Of a stretch of DNA of 64,000 nt, positions 1-9,128 are shown piece by piece; position 1 is the first letter of the stretch, and each line of letters opens with the position of its first letter. The stretch is taken from the NCBI RefSeq assembly GCF_003259185.1, contig NZ_QGMP01000001.1, positions 1,240,001-1,304,000 on the forward strand, given 5' to 3'. Under the pieces are notes generated by a model. It was not told the origin of the DNA. It was given only the letters and a program-made list of their open reading frames with translations, and searched no databases. This DNA comes from Isoalcanivorax indicus. GTDB lineage: Bacteria > Pseudomonadota > Gammaproteobacteria > Pseudomonadales > Alcanivoracaceae. Made by a program: the position numbers and the translations under genes.

Positions 1-561
1 TTGGCCCAGCGCGGTGTCGATCGGCTGATGCTGCCGATGTTCTTCTCTGCAGAAGAGGTTGCCCGGTTCAAGCAGATCGTCGCCGGGCGCATGCCTGTCA
101 CGCTGCTGGCTGAAACGCCCGCTTCATTGGTGCGCTTGCAAACCCTGCTCCCGCATCTGGAAAGTGGTGATCAGATTCACTTTGGGCTGAACGATCTGTC
201 ACTGGGCATGGCATTGGATTTCCTCTTTGAGCCCCTGGCGGCCAGCCTGCTTGATCTGCCTGCATCAATACTTAGTGCGCACGATATCCCCTTCGGTATT
301 GGCGGCATTGCCCGGGTGGGGCAGGGCGACCTGCCTGCTGATTATGTGATGGGTGAGCATGTGCGCCTGCGGTCGCAGCATGTCATCTTGTCCCGCGCCT
401 TCCGCGATGGGGATATCGACTTGGCTGCTGAGCTGGACAAGCTGCGCGATCTGGAAGCGCGATGGCTCGCTGCCGATGACGAGGCGCTGTTTGCCAATCA
501 TGAGCGCCTGGCCACACGGGTTTTCGAGATTGCAGGGAGAATCCGCCGTGAGCGAGGTTGA
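1..561 (+). CDS. HpcH/HpaI aldolase/citrate lyase-type protein (5' truncated)
   Basis: The reading frame is open from the first base, so the N-terminus lies outside the window; 186 residues are visible. The segment fits the C-terminal part of the HpcH/HpaI aldolase (citrate lyase beta) TIM-barrel family, with a substrate-loop-like stretch LMLPMFFSAEEV near residue 9 and HFGLNDLSLGMALDF near residue 60. Family members cleave or form C-C bonds of 2-oxo acids or acyl-CoA esters; the substrate here cannot be read. The stop overlaps the GTG start of the next gene by 14 nt, so translation is probably coupled, perhaps for sequential steps on a 2-oxo/2-hydroxy acid. Family call is moderate, exact function unknown. 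Confidence 0.6.
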   Translation: MAQRGVDRLMLPMFFSAEEVARFKQIVAGRMPVTLLAETPASLVRLQTLLPHLESGDQIHFGLNDLSLGMALDFLFEPLAASLLDLPASILSAHDIPFGIGGIARVGQGDLPADYVMGEHVRLRSQHVILSRAFRDGDIDLAAELDKLRDLEARWLAADDEALFANHERLATRVFEIAGRIRRERG

Positions 562-1534
562 GCGACCCACTATCGAGCGTGTGCTGTTCGTGCAAAAGAG
601 CGGTGTGCTTGAGCAGCAGCGTGAGCAGGTCAAGGCGGCGATGGCCACGTACTTGCCACAGGCAGCCCTGGGGTTCGCTTCCTGTACTGAAGACCTGATG
701 GCGTGCGCATCGTTCGACGTTGTGATTGCACCCACGTTACCGGAGTTGCCGGACATCCTTGCACGGGTGTCAGGGGTGAAGTGGATTCACTTCCTGTCTG
801 CCGGGGTAGAGAAGATCTGGGACATGCCCTTCGACAAGGAAGGGGTGCTGCTCACCAAGAGCAGTGGCGTGCACGGCGCGCCCATGAGCGAGTTCGCCAT
901 CGGTGCCATGTTGTTCTTCGCCAAGCAGTTCAATCGCTTTGTGGCGCAGTCCCGGGAGCATCGTTGGGAACGCACCTGGCTTCAGGAGCTCACCGGCCAA
1001 CGGTTGGTGGTGCTCGGGTTGGGGCATATTGGCCAGGCGCTGGCGCAACGCGCCCGTGCCTTTGGCATGACTGTCACCGGCACGCTGCGGCATCCGCGCC
1101 CGATGGAGGGTGTGGTGGATGTGCGCCCGCAATCCCAAGCGGGTGAGTTGCTGGCCGAGGCAGATTATGTGGCCGTTTGCTTACCACTGACCGACGAGAC
1201 CCGTGGCTTTGTGAATCAGGGCCTGCTTGCGCAACTCAAGCCCGGGGCGGTACTGGTGGATATTTCCCGTGGCGGCGTGGTGCGTGGTGATGCGGTGCTG
1301 AACGCGCTGGACAGCGGCCAGTTGCGCGGTGCGGCGCTGGATGTCTTCGAGCAGCAGCCCCTGCCTGCTCATTCTCCGCTCTGGAACCGCCAGGACCTGT
1401 TGCTGACTCCCCATGTGTCAGGCACCACGCCTTATTATCTGGAACGTGCTCTGGATATCTTTGCCCGCAATGCCGAGGCTTATCAGGCGGGGGAGAGCTT
1501 GGTAACACCTGTGGATGTATCAGCGGGTTATTGA
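548..1534 (+). CDS. D-isomer-specific 2-hydroxyacid dehydrogenase
   Basis: A protein of 328 residues from a GTG at 548, chosen because AGGGAGA (534-540) lies 7 nt upstream and family N-termini align there. The frame is open further back, to 353, but that part overlaps the upstream gene. The Rossmann NAD(P) motif GLGHIG is at residues 157-162, followed by VDISRGGVVRGDAV and a C-terminal HVSGTT with the catalytic-type His. Family enzymes reversibly reduce 2-keto acids (glyoxylate, hydroxypyruvate and similar) to D-2-hydroxy acids in the cytosol. It overlaps the aldolase-like gene by 14 nt, suggesting one operon. Substrate unassigned. Confidence 0.85.
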   Translation: MSEVERPTIERVLFVQKSGVLEQQREQVKAAMATYLPQAALGFASCTEDLMACASFDVVIAPTLPELPDILARVSGVKWIHFLSAGVEKIWDMPFDKEGVLLTKSSGVHGAPMSEFAIGAMLFFAKQFNRFVAQSREHRWERTWLQELTGQRLVVLGLGHIGQALAQRARAFGMTVTGTLRHPRPMEGVVDVRPQSQAGELLAEADYVAVCLPLTDETRGFVNQGLLAQLKPGAVLVDISRGGVVRGDAVLNALDSGQLRGAALDVFEQQPLPAHSPLWNRQDLLLTPHVSGTTPYYLERALDIFARNAEAYQAGESLVTPVDVSAGY

Positions 1535-1630
1535 AGGCATTACCGGGTCGATATCGGCCTGATCAAGAACTTCACCACCGCCACCGACGACCTGGACGCC
1601 TGCGTCCGCAAGGTGCTGGCGTTGTTGTAA
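1535..1630 (+). pseudogene. 31-codon orphan C-terminal coding remnant
   Basis: Right after the dehydrogenase stop, in the same frame, 31 codons read like protein (with VDIGLIKNFTTATDDLD near the middle) and end in TAA at 1628-1630. There is no start codon or ribosome site of its own. The dehydrogenase already ends where its family usually ends, so this looks like the 3' end of a deleted gene rather than a C-terminal extension. I could not identify the parent family. Confidence 0.35.
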
Positions 1631-1665
1631 ACCTGGCACAGCCATGCGGCAATCAAGGATACCCC

Positions 1666-2559
1666 ATGACCCCACAAGACCTCACTTTCGACAGCCACGG
1701 CATCACCTGCCGAGGTTACTTCTATAGCGGCCAGGGCAAGGGCCCGCGCCCCTGCATCATCATGGGCCACGGTTTTGCGGCCACCCGCGACTGCGGTCTG
1801 GCGCCGTTTGCCGAGGCGTTTGTGGCGGCGGGTTACAGCGTCTTTATCTTCGACTACCGGCATTTTGGTGCCAGCGGCGGCGAGCCGCGCCAGTTGCTGG
1901 TGCCGGAGCAGGAGGTGGAAGACTGGCTGTCGGCGCTGGCCTTTGTGCGCGGGCTGGAGGGCGTGCGTGCCGACGCGATTTGCCTGTGGGGCACGTCGTT
2001 TGGCGGTGGCCTGGTCACCGTGGCGGCGGCGCGGGATGGCGGGGTGCGGGCCATTATTGCCCAGTGCCCGATGATGGATGGCCTGGCGTCGGTGCGGGCG
2101 GTGCTGGGCTATGCCGGGCCGTGGCACCTGCTCAAGCTGAGCGCCCATGGCGCGGTGGATATGGCCCGGGGCCTGGTGGGCGCGGCGCCGCATTACATCG
2201 CTTCGGCGGGCAAGCCCGGCGAGGTGGCGGCCATGACAGCCCATGACTGTTACGACGGCTACACGGCGCTGTTACCTGCTGGCGTGCCCAACAAGGTCGC
2301 GGCCCGGGTCTCCAGCCGGCTGATGCTGTTCCGCCCGGTGCGCTATGCGGCGCGGGTGCCATGCCCGGCGCTGTTGCTGTTGTGCGAGCAAGACACCGTG
2401 GCCCCGATGGCCGCTGCGGAGAAAGCCGCCGCCCTGATGCCGCAGTCCGAGGTCCGCCGCTACCCGGTGGGCCACTTCGACATCTACCAGGGCGAGGCCC
2501 GCCAGATCAGCCTGCGCGATCAACTCGACTTCCTGAACCGGCATCTGCCTGCTGCCTGA
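1666..2559 (+). CDS. alpha/beta hydrolase (S33/dienelactone hydrolase-like)
   Basis: A protein of 297 residues. The ATG at 1666 is supported by AAGGA at 1655-1659, 6 nt upstream; an in-frame extension back to 1531 has no ribosome site. The oxyanion-side motif MGHGFAATRD, nucleophile elbow GTSFGG, acid in CEQDTVAP and late His in GHFDIYQG form the usual Ser-Asp-His triad of the alpha/beta hydrolase fold. No signal peptide is visible, so it is probably a cytosolic esterase, thioesterase or peptidase-like enzyme. It ends about 40 nt before the AbiE promoter. The substrate cannot be inferred. Confidence 0.85.
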   Translation: MTPQDLTFDSHGITCRGYFYSGQGKGPRPCIIMGHGFAATRDCGLAPFAEAFVAAGYSVFIFDYRHFGASGGEPRQLLVPEQEVEDWLSALAFVRGLEGVRADAICLWGTSFGGGLVTVAAARDGGVRAIIAQCPMMDGLASVRAVLGYAGPWHLLKLSAHGAVDMARGLVGAAPHYIASAGKPGEVAAMTAHDCYDGYTALLPAGVPNKVAARVSSRLMLFRPVRYAARVPCPALLLLCEQDTVAPMAAAEKAAALMPQSEVRRYPVGHFDIYQGEARQISLRDQLDFLNRHLPAA

Positions 2560-2563
2560 CCTA

Positions 2564-2599
2564 TTGATATTGTATGCTTAATCGGATATTTTCCGATTA
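2564..2599 (+). promoter_or_regulatory. abiE promoter with overlapping palindromic operator
   Basis: TTGATA at 2564-2569 and TATTTT at 2587-2592 are 17 nt apart, a sigma70-like promoter. An inverted repeat with 8-bp arms, TAATCGGA (2579-2586) and TCCGATTA (2592-2599), spans the -10 box and the predicted transcript start. AbiEi antitoxins are known to repress their own operon by binding inverted repeats, so this is the likely operator. The predicted +1 nearly coincides with the ATG at 2599, so the message would be leaderless or use a later start. Confidence 0.55.
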
Positions 2600-3264
2600 T
2601 GTATGCAAAAAATGATGCGATGTTGGAAGCTCAACTTGCCCGTTTCGGGGCGGTGCCCTTCGGCCATGGGGCGTTGTTGCCGCTCCTGGCCAGCTATCGA
2701 CGCCCCAACGACAAGATAGCGGAGTGGCTGCGCCAGGGGGTGCTGGTGCCCCTCAAGCGGGGGCTGTATGTTGTGGGGCCGACCTGGCGGCAGGCGCCGC
2801 TGTCGTTGCCCCTGATCGCCAACCATTTGTATGGCCCTTCATGCGTGTCTCTGGATTACGCGTTGTCCTGGTACGGCCTGATTCCGGAGAGAGTGCACGA
2901 ATTGACGTCAGTCTGCATGCGGCGCAGCCGGGTGTTTGATAATCCTCTGGGTCGGTTTTCGTATACCACACTGCCGGAGCGCCTTTTCCCGGTGGGGATA
3001 GAGCAACACATGGATGCTGAAAATCAGTGCTTCTTGATGGCAGGGCCCACCAAGGCATTGTGCGACAAGGTCATCTTGACCCGTAATCTCACCGCAACCA
3101 GCTTTGCGGCCATGCAACGCTTCCTGTTCGAGGACTTGCGACTGGACGAAGCTACGCTTGCCGACATGGTGCCTGATGACACTGTTGTGGCGCATTACGT
3201 CAACGCAGACTACAAGCGCCGACAGCTGGAGCTGCTGGGGAAAATCCTGGGGGGCATGCAGTGA
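2599..3264 (+). CDS. abiEi: AbiEi-type antitoxin (type IV TA system)
   Basis: A protein of 221 residues resembling AbiEi-family antitoxin/transcriptional regulators. The N-terminal winged-helix-like part contains the typical WLRQGVLVPLKRGLYVVGP stretch (about residues 43-61), and the C-terminal domain contains SLDYALSWYGLIPE. In characterised systems the protein counters AbiEii and represses the operon. The stop overlaps the GTG start of the toxin (GTGA, 4 nt), so the two are translationally coupled. No good ribosome site precedes ATG 2599, and ATG 2620 is an alternative start. Isolated in an otherwise housekeeping or polysaccharide region, it is probably an acquired module. Confidence 0.8.
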   Translation: MYAKNDAMLEAQLARFGAVPFGHGALLPLLASYRRPNDKIAEWLRQGVLVPLKRGLYVVGPTWRQAPLSLPLIANHLYGPSCVSLDYALSWYGLIPERVHELTSVCMRRSRVFDNPLGRFSYTTLPERLFPVGIEQHMDAENQCFLMAGPTKALCDKVILTRNLTATSFAAMQRFLFEDLRLDEATLADMVPDDTVVAHYVNADYKRRQLELLGKILGGMQ

Positions 3265-4088
3265 AAGTCATCGAGCAGATGTTGGCCCGCTACCCTGCAG
3301 ATGAGCGGCGTCATGCCCTTCGAGAGGTGATGCAGGAGATCGCTTTGGCGGGCCTTCAGCGTGCCGGGTTCTTTGACCGGGCCGCGTTTTATGGTGGCAC
3401 CTGTCTGCGAATATTCCATGGTCTGCCGCGTTTTTCCGAGGATCTGGATTTCTCCTTGCTGGCCGCTGATCCGGATTTTTCGCTTGAGCCCTACTTTCGC
3501 GCCCTTACCGCCGAATTCAAGGCATTTGGTTTCGAGATCGATATTTCACAACGAAAAAAAGTCAGTGCCTCGGCGGTGGTTTCGGCATTTCTGAAAGAAA
3601 ACACCAGCATTTACGATGTCAGGGTAGCCGGACAGCGCGTTCTGAAAATCAAGTTTGAGGTCGACACTGATCCGCCAGGCGGGTTTGTCACGGAGGAAAA
3701 GCTGCTCGTGCAGCCTTATTCGTTCTACGTGAAGTGTTATGCGTTGCCGGATCTTTACGCAGGGAAGATGCATGCACTGCTATTTCGGCGCTGGAAGAAC
3801 AGGGTGAAGGGGCGAGACTGGTATGACTTCGAGTGGTATGTGCGCAACGCAGTGCCGTTGAATCTGGAGCATTTGGCGATAAGGGCCAGGCAGAGCGGGG
3901 ACTGGGGCGACGATGTGCTGGATGAAGCAGCATTTCAACAGTTGCTGAGTGCGCGCATAGGATCCCTCGATATTGAATCGGCACGCCGTGATGTGCAGCC
4001 GTTTATCCGCACCCCTGACCAGCTGAATATCTGGTCACGCGATTACTTTACTGACCTGTCGCGCAAGATCCATGTACACCACCCTTAA
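3261..4088 (+). CDS. abiEii: AbiEii/AbiGii-family nucleotidyltransferase toxin
   Basis: A protein of 275 residues starting at GTG 3261 inside the antitoxin stop. It carries the DNA polymerase beta-like nucleotidyltransferase signature: GGTCLR at residues 45-50, then RFSEDLDF at 57-64, the two acidic metal ligands. A later KIKFEVDTDPP and the DLYAGKMHALLFRRW...GRDWYDFEWY block are diagnostic of AbiEii/MenA-like toxins. Such toxins block growth by modifying nucleic acids (tRNA 3' ends for the MenT toxins); the target here is unknown. The signature looks intact, so it is predicted active. Its last 17 nt overlap the start of the next gene. Confidence 0.85.
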   Translation: MKVIEQMLARYPADERRHALREVMQEIALAGLQRAGFFDRAAFYGGTCLRIFHGLPRFSEDLDFSLLAADPDFSLEPYFRALTAEFKAFGFEIDISQRKKVSASAVVSAFLKENTSIYDVRVAGQRVLKIKFEVDTDPPGGFVTEEKLLVQPYSFYVKCYALPDLYAGKMHALLFRRWKNRVKGRDWYDFEWYVRNAVPLNLEHLAIRARQSGDWGDDVLDEAAFQQLLSARIGSLDIESARRDVQPFIRTPDQLNIWSRDYFTDLSRKIHVHHP

Positions 4089-4824
4089 AGCCATCACCGG
4101 CCAGCTGTTGATGCCCGGGCCGGTCCTGCTGGGCCTGTTGTTGCTGGGGCTGGTGCTGCTGACCACGCGCCGCAAGGCAGCCGGCTGGGCGCTGGCCTTT
4201 GGGGCCGGGTTGGCGCTCTGTGTGGCCAGTTGGGCCCCCGTGGCTGATCGCTGGCTGGGGCCGCTGGAGGCGCAGTATCCGGTGCTGGAGGCATTGCCGG
4301 AGGAGGTGCAGGCGGTGGTGGTGCTGGGTGGTGGTTGGCAGCCGGGCCGGGATTGGGGCGTGGTGGGGCGGTTGAATGACAGCTCGCGGGCGCGGCTGAT
4401 GGAGGGCATTCGGGTGTGGCGGTTGGGGGACTTCCCCTTAATCGTCACCGGCACCAGCCCCCGCAGCGACCAGGGCCCCATTGCCGTGGGCTACGCCGAA
4501 GCCGCCGTGGCCCTGGGCGTGCCCCCACAGGCGCTGATTACCCTCACATTCCCCACAGACACTGGTCAGGAAGCCCGCGCTGTGGCGGCGCAACTGGGCG
4601 AGGGCGCACGGGTGGTGCTGGTCACCTCGGCCTCGCACATGCCCCGGGCCATGGCGCATTTCCGGGCGGCGGGGCTGGTGCCGGAGGCTGCGCCCACCCA
4701 ATTCCTGGCGGGCCGCGACAGCCGCCACACCCTCGGTTACTGGCTGCCTGCCAGTCGCCATCTGGAAAAATCCGAACGGGCCTGGTACGAGCTGCTGGGC
4801 CGCCTTGCGCTGCGCTGGGAGTAA
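4072..4824 (+). CDS. YdcF/ElyC-like DUF218 membrane protein
   Basis: A protein of 250 residues with two N-terminal hydrophobic helices (about residues 15-31 and 37-55) and a DUF218 domain opening with VQAVVVLGGGWQPG (about residue 80). VTSASHMPRAMAHF (about 183-196) is the conserved second half. This matches the ElyC/YdcF group of inner-membrane proteins; ElyC affects peptidoglycan and envelope lipid-carrier metabolism. The start lies inside the abiEii 3' end with no strong ribosome site, so it may rely on coupling. A cell-envelope role suits the following sugar-nucleotide genes. Confidence 0.75.
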   Translation: MYTTLKAITGQLLMPGPVLLGLLLLGLVLLTTRRKAAGWALAFGAGLALCVASWAPVADRWLGPLEAQYPVLEALPEEVQAVVVLGGGWQPGRDWGVVGRLNDSSRARLMEGIRVWRLGDFPLIVTGTSPRSDQGPIAVGYAEAAVALGVPPQALITLTFPTDTGQEARAVAAQLGEGARVVLVTSASHMPRAMAHFRAAGLVPEAAPTQFLAGRDSRHTLGYWLPASRHLEKSERAWYELLGRLALRWE

Positions 4825-4873
4825 TGGCGCAGCAGTGGCATCATACCCACCTTGAAATCAGACGGAGTCTTTG

Positions 4874-6214
4874 ATGAACATCACCATTTTCGGCACAGGT
4901 TATGTGGGCCTGGTCACGGGAACCTGCCTGGCGGATGCGGGCCATAACGTGCTGTGTGTGGATGTGGACGAGGCCAAGGTCACGGCCCTCAAGCAGGGGC
5001 AGATCCCCATTTACGAGCCGGGCTTGGCGCCCATGGTCAGCCGCAACGTGAAGGAAGGCCGACTGGGCTTTACCACCGATGCGGCGGAGGGGGTCAACTT
5101 CGGCACCCTGCAGTTCATTGCCGTGGGCACGCCGCCGGACGAAGACGGCTCGGCGGACATGAAGTATGTGCTGGCGGTGGCCAACACCATCGGCGAGCAC
5201 ATGCAGGACTATAAACTGGTGGTGAACAAGTCCACGGTGCCCGTGGGCACGGCAGACCGGGTGCGCGAGGCGGTGGCCGGGGCGCTGGCGGCGCGTGGCG
5301 CCACGCTGGACTTTGATGTCTGCTCGAACCCGGAATTCCTGAAGGAAGGGGCGGCGATCGAGGACTTCACCAAGGGCGCCCGGATTGTGGTCGGCACCGA
5401 TTCAGAGAAGGTCGAGGGGCTGATGCGTGAGTGCTACGCGCCCTATAACCGCCATCATGAGAAGCTGATCTTCATGGATATCCGTTCGGCGGAGCTGACC
5501 AAGTATGCGGCCAACGCCATGCTGGCCACCAAGATCAGCTTCATGAACGAGATGGCCAATCTGGCTGAGCGGCTGGGGGCGGACATCGAGCATGTGCGCC
5601 ATGGCATCGGGTCTGATCCGCGCATTGGCTATCACTTCATTTATCCCGGTTGTGGCTACGGTGGTTCCTGTTTCCCGAAGGATGTGCAGGCGCTGGAGCG
5701 TATCGCGCGCGGTGTCGGCTATGAGGCGAAGATTCTGGCCGCTGTGGAAGCGGTGAACGACCGCCAGAAAGAGACGCTGTTTACCAAGTTGTCGGCGGCG
5801 TTTGATGGCGACCTGAAGGGTCGTAACATCGCTGTGTGGGGGCTGTCGTTCAAACCCAATACGGATGACATGCGTGAGGCGCCGAGCCGCACGCTGATGG
5901 AAGCGGTATGGGCGGCCGGGGGCCGGATTACGGCCTACGACCCGGAAGCCATGAAGGAAACCCGCCGTATTTACGGGGAACGGGAAGACCTGACCCTGGT
6001 GGAGGACCGCAAGGCAGCGCTGGAAGGGGCCGACGCGCTGGTGATCTGTACCGAGTGGAAGGAGTTCCGGGTGATGGATTTCGCGACGTTGAAGAAGACC
6101 CTGAAAACTCCGGTGCTGGTGGATGGTCGTAATTTGTTTGATCCGGAGACGGTGAAGGCGGCCGGGTTGATGTATTACGCCGTGGGTCGCGGGGACAGTG
6201 TGAGCCGCTCATGA
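4874..6214 (+). CDS. ugd: UDP-glucose 6-dehydrogenase
   Basis: A protein of 446 residues; ATG 4874 follows GACGGAG (4861-4867) by 6 nt. The N-terminal NAD domain has [11 protein letters not shown] (residues 5-15), followed by STVPVGT and NPEFLKEG. The catalytic Cys (about 266) lies in [12 protein letters not shown], and the C-terminal domain has [17 protein letters not shown]. It oxidises UDP-glucose to UDP-glucuronate with two NAD+. ATGA overlap with the next gene couples it to the 4-epimerase that would use its product. A degenerate paralogue lies about 5 kb downstream. Confidence 0.95.
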   Translation: MNITIFGTGYVGLVTGTCLADAGHNVLCVDVDEAKVTALKQGQIPIYEPGLAPMVSRNVKEGRLGFTTDAAEGVNFGTLQFIAVGTPPDEDGSADMKYVLAVANTIGEHMQDYKLVVNKSTVPVGTADRVREAVAGALAARGATLDFDVCSNPEFLKEGAAIEDFTKGARIVVGTDSEKVEGLMRECYAPYNRHHEKLIFMDIRSAELTKYAANAMLATKISFMNEMANLAERLGADIEHVRHGIGSDPRIGYHFIYPGCGYGGSCFPKDVQALERIARGVGYEAKILAAVEAVNDRQKETLFTKLSAAFDGDLKGRNIAVWGLSFKPNTDDMREAPSRTLMEAVWAAGGRITAYDPEAMKETRRIYGEREDLTLVEDRKAALEGADALVICTEWKEFRVMDFATLKKTLKTPVLVDGRNLFDPETVKAAGLMYYAVGRGDSVSRS

Positions 6215-7224
6215 AAATTCTCGTCACCGGCGCCGCCGGCTTTATCGGATTCCATGTGGCCCGCACCTTGCTCGCTGATGAGCATGAGGTGGTGGGCCTG
6301 GATAACCTCAATGACTACTACGAGGTGTCGCTGAAACAGGCGCGCCTCGACGGCCTGGCGCCGTACCCGAACTTCCGCTTTGTGCAGCAGGACCTGGCCG
6401 ACCGCGACGCCATGGCGGCGCTGTTTGCAGAAGAGGGCTTTGACCGGGTGGTGCATCTGGCGGCGCAGGCCGGGGTCCGTTATTCGCTGGAAAACCCGAT
6501 GGCCTATGCCGACAGCAACCTGACGGGTTTTCTGACCATTCTGGAAGGCTGCCGCCACCACAAGGTGGAGCATCTGGTTTATGCGTCGTCCAGCTCGGTG
6601 TATGGCGCCAACGAAACCATGCCGTTTTCTGAACACGACAACGTGGACCATCCGGTGTCGCTGTATGCTGCCACCAAGAAAGCCAACGAGCTGATGGCGC
6701 ATACCTACAGCCACATTTACGGGCTGCCCACCACCGGCTTGCGCTTCTTTACCGTGTACGGTCCCTGGGGCCGGCCGGACATGTCGCCGATCCTGTTTGC
6801 TCACGCGATCAGCCAGGGCAAACCGCTGAAGGTGTTCAACTATGGCCAGCACAAGCGCGATTTCACCTATATCGACGATATCGTCGATGGCGTGCTGCGG
6901 GCCCTGAACCGTATTCCGGAGGGCAATCCGGACTGGAGCGGTCTCAAGCCAGACCCGTCCTCCAGCCGTGCGCCCTGGAAGGTCTACAACATCGGCAACA
7001 GCCAGCCGGTCGAGCTGCTGCGCTACATCGAGCTGATGGAAACCGCCCTGGGCAAGACCACAGAAAAAGAGCTGCTGCCCTTGCAGCCGGGCGACGTGGA
7101 GCACACCTATGCCGACGTGACGGCGTTGCAGCGGGATACCGGCTATGCTCCACAAACAAGTATCGAAGAGGGGGTCCGCCGTTTTGTCGAATGGTATCGA
7201 AGCTACTACCGCGTTACTGATTGA
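6211..7224 (+). CDS. UDP-glucuronate 4-epimerase (SDR)
   Basis: An extended short-chain dehydrogenase of 337 residues. It has TGAAGFIG (residues 6-13), [15 protein letters not shown], the catalytic SSSSVYG stretch and YAATKKANE (Tyr-x3-Lys). The pattern GVRYSLENP...[13 protein letters not shown] is typical of UDP-glucuronate 4-epimerases (LspL/CapI type), which make UDP-galacturonate. It overlaps ugd by 4 nt (ATGA). The product is a precursor for acidic capsule, O-antigen or exopolysaccharide. Specificity rests on family pattern. Confidence 0.88.
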   Translation: MKILVTGAAGFIGFHVARTLLADEHEVVGLDNLNDYYEVSLKQARLDGLAPYPNFRFVQQDLADRDAMAALFAEEGFDRVVHLAAQAGVRYSLENPMAYADSNLTGFLTILEGCRHHKVEHLVYASSSSVYGANETMPFSEHDNVDHPVSLYAATKKANELMAHTYSHIYGLPTTGLRFFTVYGPWGRPDMSPILFAHAISQGKPLKVFNYGQHKRDFTYIDDIVDGVLRALNRIPEGNPDWSGLKPDPSSSRAPWKVYNIGNSQPVELLRYIELMETALGKTTEKELLPLQPGDVEHTYADVTALQRDTGYAPQTSIEEGVRRFVEWYRSYYRVTD

Positions 7225-8341
7225 ACCGCTGGCGCCGGTTCGCCGGGATGACTGTCTGCATTGTGCCGCGCGTATCTGCTTTCCGGACGGAAGAGAGGAC
7301 ACGCTCTGGTTCGAGGTGGCACCGGACACGCCGGTGACCTCGCTCGCCGACCCGTTCCTGGTGGCGATGCTGTTCGAGGGCATGGCCCGGAATGTGCCGG
7401 TGCGGGTCAAGGGGTCTGTCTCGGCAGGCCTGCTGTATCGCCTGGAGGAGTTCATGGCGGTGTGGGCGCAGTTTGTGCCCGCTCGTTACCATCGCGTGGC
7501 GCTGGAGGTGGATCAGGTGGTTGCCGATCCGCCCCCTGCCCGGGCGGCGTTGTCCACCTTTTCCGGCGGTGCGGACAGTTGCTTTACCGCATTTCGTCAT
7601 GCGCAGGGTGACCCGCGCTACCCGCGGATTGATGCGGGACTCATGGTACATGGGCTGGATATCCCCCTGGATGATCCTGCTTTCGCGTCGGCGATGGCGT
7701 CGTCCGCGCAGATGCTGGCCTCGCTGGATATGTCGCTGGTGTGGGTTCGTACCAATATCCGGTCGGTGAACCGGCAGCGCTGGGGCTATATTTTTGCTAC
7801 GGCACTGGCAGCCTGCGGACATCTGCTGTCGCCCGCTTTCGGCCGATTGTATATCCCGTCATCGTTTGCGCTGTCTGCGGGGGAGCTGGTGAACGGGTCC
7901 AACCCGCTGTCAGATCCGATGCTTGCGTCAGAAGCGCTGCAAATTGTGCATGACGGCGCCACCCATACGCGTGCCGTGAAGTTGCGGACTATCAGCGAGT
8001 GGCCAGCAGCCATGCAGGGGTTGCGTGTTTGCTGGGAAGGGGCGCAGCGTGACGCTAACTGCTGCCGCTGCGAAAAGTGTATTCGCAATATGCTCAACTT
8101 CCAGCTCGAAGGGTTGCCAGTGCCGCCCGCGTTCCCCTTGCCGCTGACGCCGGAGGCCATCCGCTCTCTGAAGCTGGGTCCTACCGAAGTGATTATCTGG
8201 AAGTTGCTCAACCGGAGCGCTCGGGGCGATGAGCGCCTGCCTGCGCCAATCCGGGCGGCGATCTCGGATGTGACACGGCGGATGAGTTGGCGTAACGCGA
8301 CCAAGCGTTGGAGCCGCCGCTTGCGGGGCCGCCATGTTTGA
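7184..8341 (+). CDS. PP-loop ATP-pyrophosphatase-like protein with QueC-like Cys cluster
   Basis: About 385 residues from TTG 7184, chosen because AGAGGGGG (7167-7174) lies 9 nt upstream; ATG 7145 is an alternative with no ribosome site. It has an N-type PP-loop TFSGGADS (residues 125-132), which in this superfamily binds ATP for adenylation of carboxyl or similar groups. A C-terminal cluster C283-x9-C293-x2-C296-x2-C299 has spacing close to the zinc site of QueC (C-x8-C-x2-C-x2-C). It overlaps the epimerase by 41 nt and the following methyltransferase by 8 nt. An amide-, nitrile- or thio-forming role on a sugar or lipid precursor is possible but unproven. It is not queC itself, because the rest of the sequence differs. 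Confidence 0.6.
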   Translation: MSNGIEATTALLIEPLAPVRRDDCLHCAARICFPDGREDTLWFEVAPDTPVTSLADPFLVAMLFEGMARNVPVRVKGSVSAGLLYRLEEFMAVWAQFVPARYHRVALEVDQVVADPPPARAALSTFSGGADSCFTAFRHAQGDPRYPRIDAGLMVHGLDIPLDDPAFASAMASSAQMLASLDMSLVWVRTNIRSVNRQRWGYIFATALAACGHLLSPAFGRLYIPSSFALSAGELVNGSNPLSDPMLASEALQIVHDGATHTRAVKLRTISEWPAAMQGLRVCWEGAQRDANCCRCEKCIRNMLNFQLEGLPVPPAFPLPLTPEAIRSLKLGPTEVIIWKLLNRSARGDERLPAPIRAAISDVTRRMSWRNATKRWSRRLRGRHV

Positions 8342-9104
8342 CCAGTATGCCGACATCTTTGAGCGCCGGGGCGCGCAGTACACAGCCGCTATGGCCCAGT
8401 GCCCGCAGGCGCGCCGCGTCGAGTTCGAGCAGGCGCTGATCACCGCAAGGGTAGGCAACGCTGCCTGCCATTTGCTGGACGTGCCTGCCGGCGGTGCCTG
8501 GCTGAGGGACATGATCCCCGGGGGACCGGTTGGACACGAAGTGCGCTACACCGCTGTGGAAAGCACGGATGGGTTTATTCAGCGATTGGCACCTGATGCC
8601 CGCCCGGCGCTGGTGCTGGCGGAGGATTTGACCCGAATCCCCTTGCCGGACGCGTGCGCTGACCGGCTGGTGTCGCTGGCCGGGTTGCATCATATCGAGC
8701 AGCGTGGCCCGGTATATTCGGAAATGCGGCGGCTTATGAAACCGGGTGCGGTAGCCTGCATTGCGGATGTGCAGGCGGGCACGCCCACGGCACTTTTCCT
8801 GAATGGCCCGGTGGACCAGTTTTGCCCTATGGGCCATCACGGGTTGTTCCTGGATGATGCCGATACCGGGCTGTTGCGGCAGGCCGGATGGCACATTCAG
8901 GAGGATCAGCTTCTGGATGTGGCCTGGCGCTTTGCCTCGCTCGCCGAAATGGGTTCATTTTGCCGGCTGTTGTTCGGTCTGGATAATGCGCCCGATGATG
9001 AGGCAGTGATTGAGGCTGTTGTCGCTGGCCCGGGTGTCAGCACAGAAGGTGATCAGGTACTGATGCATTGGCCGTTGCGCTTTATCTGCGTAACGGTGGA
9101 CTGA
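8334..9104 (+). CDS. class I SAM-dependent methyltransferase
   Basis: A protein of 256 residues. The glycine-rich motif I is weak: HLLDVPAGGAWLRDM near residue 46. Motif II/III-like stretches are VESTDGFIQRL, LTRIPLPDACADRLVSLAGLHHI and EMRRLMKPGAVACIADV. This is the Methyltransf_11 pattern, apart from the altered motif I (DVPAGG instead of DxGxG). It starts 8 nt inside the PP-loop gene, so the two are probably co-translated and act in one pathway. The acceptor is unknown. Confidence 0.7.
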   Translation: MFDQYADIFERRGAQYTAAMAQCPQARRVEFEQALITARVGNAACHLLDVPAGGAWLRDMIPGGPVGHEVRYTAVESTDGFIQRLAPDARPALVLAEDLTRIPLPDACADRLVSLAGLHHIEQRGPVYSEMRRLMKPGAVACIADVQAGTPTALFLNGPVDQFCPMGHHGLFLDDADTGLLRQAGWHIQEDQLLDVAWRFASLAEMGSFCRLLFGLDNAPDDEAVIEAVVAGPGVSTEGDQVLMHWPLRFICVTVD

Positions 9105-9128
9105 CAGAGCGATGTGACAGGAGCAGTG

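Noticed and set aside
7145..7183. Upstream ATG start for the PP-loop ATPase gene
   Set aside because: The ATG at 7145 has no ribosome site, whereas TTG 7184 follows AGAGGGGG at proper spacing.
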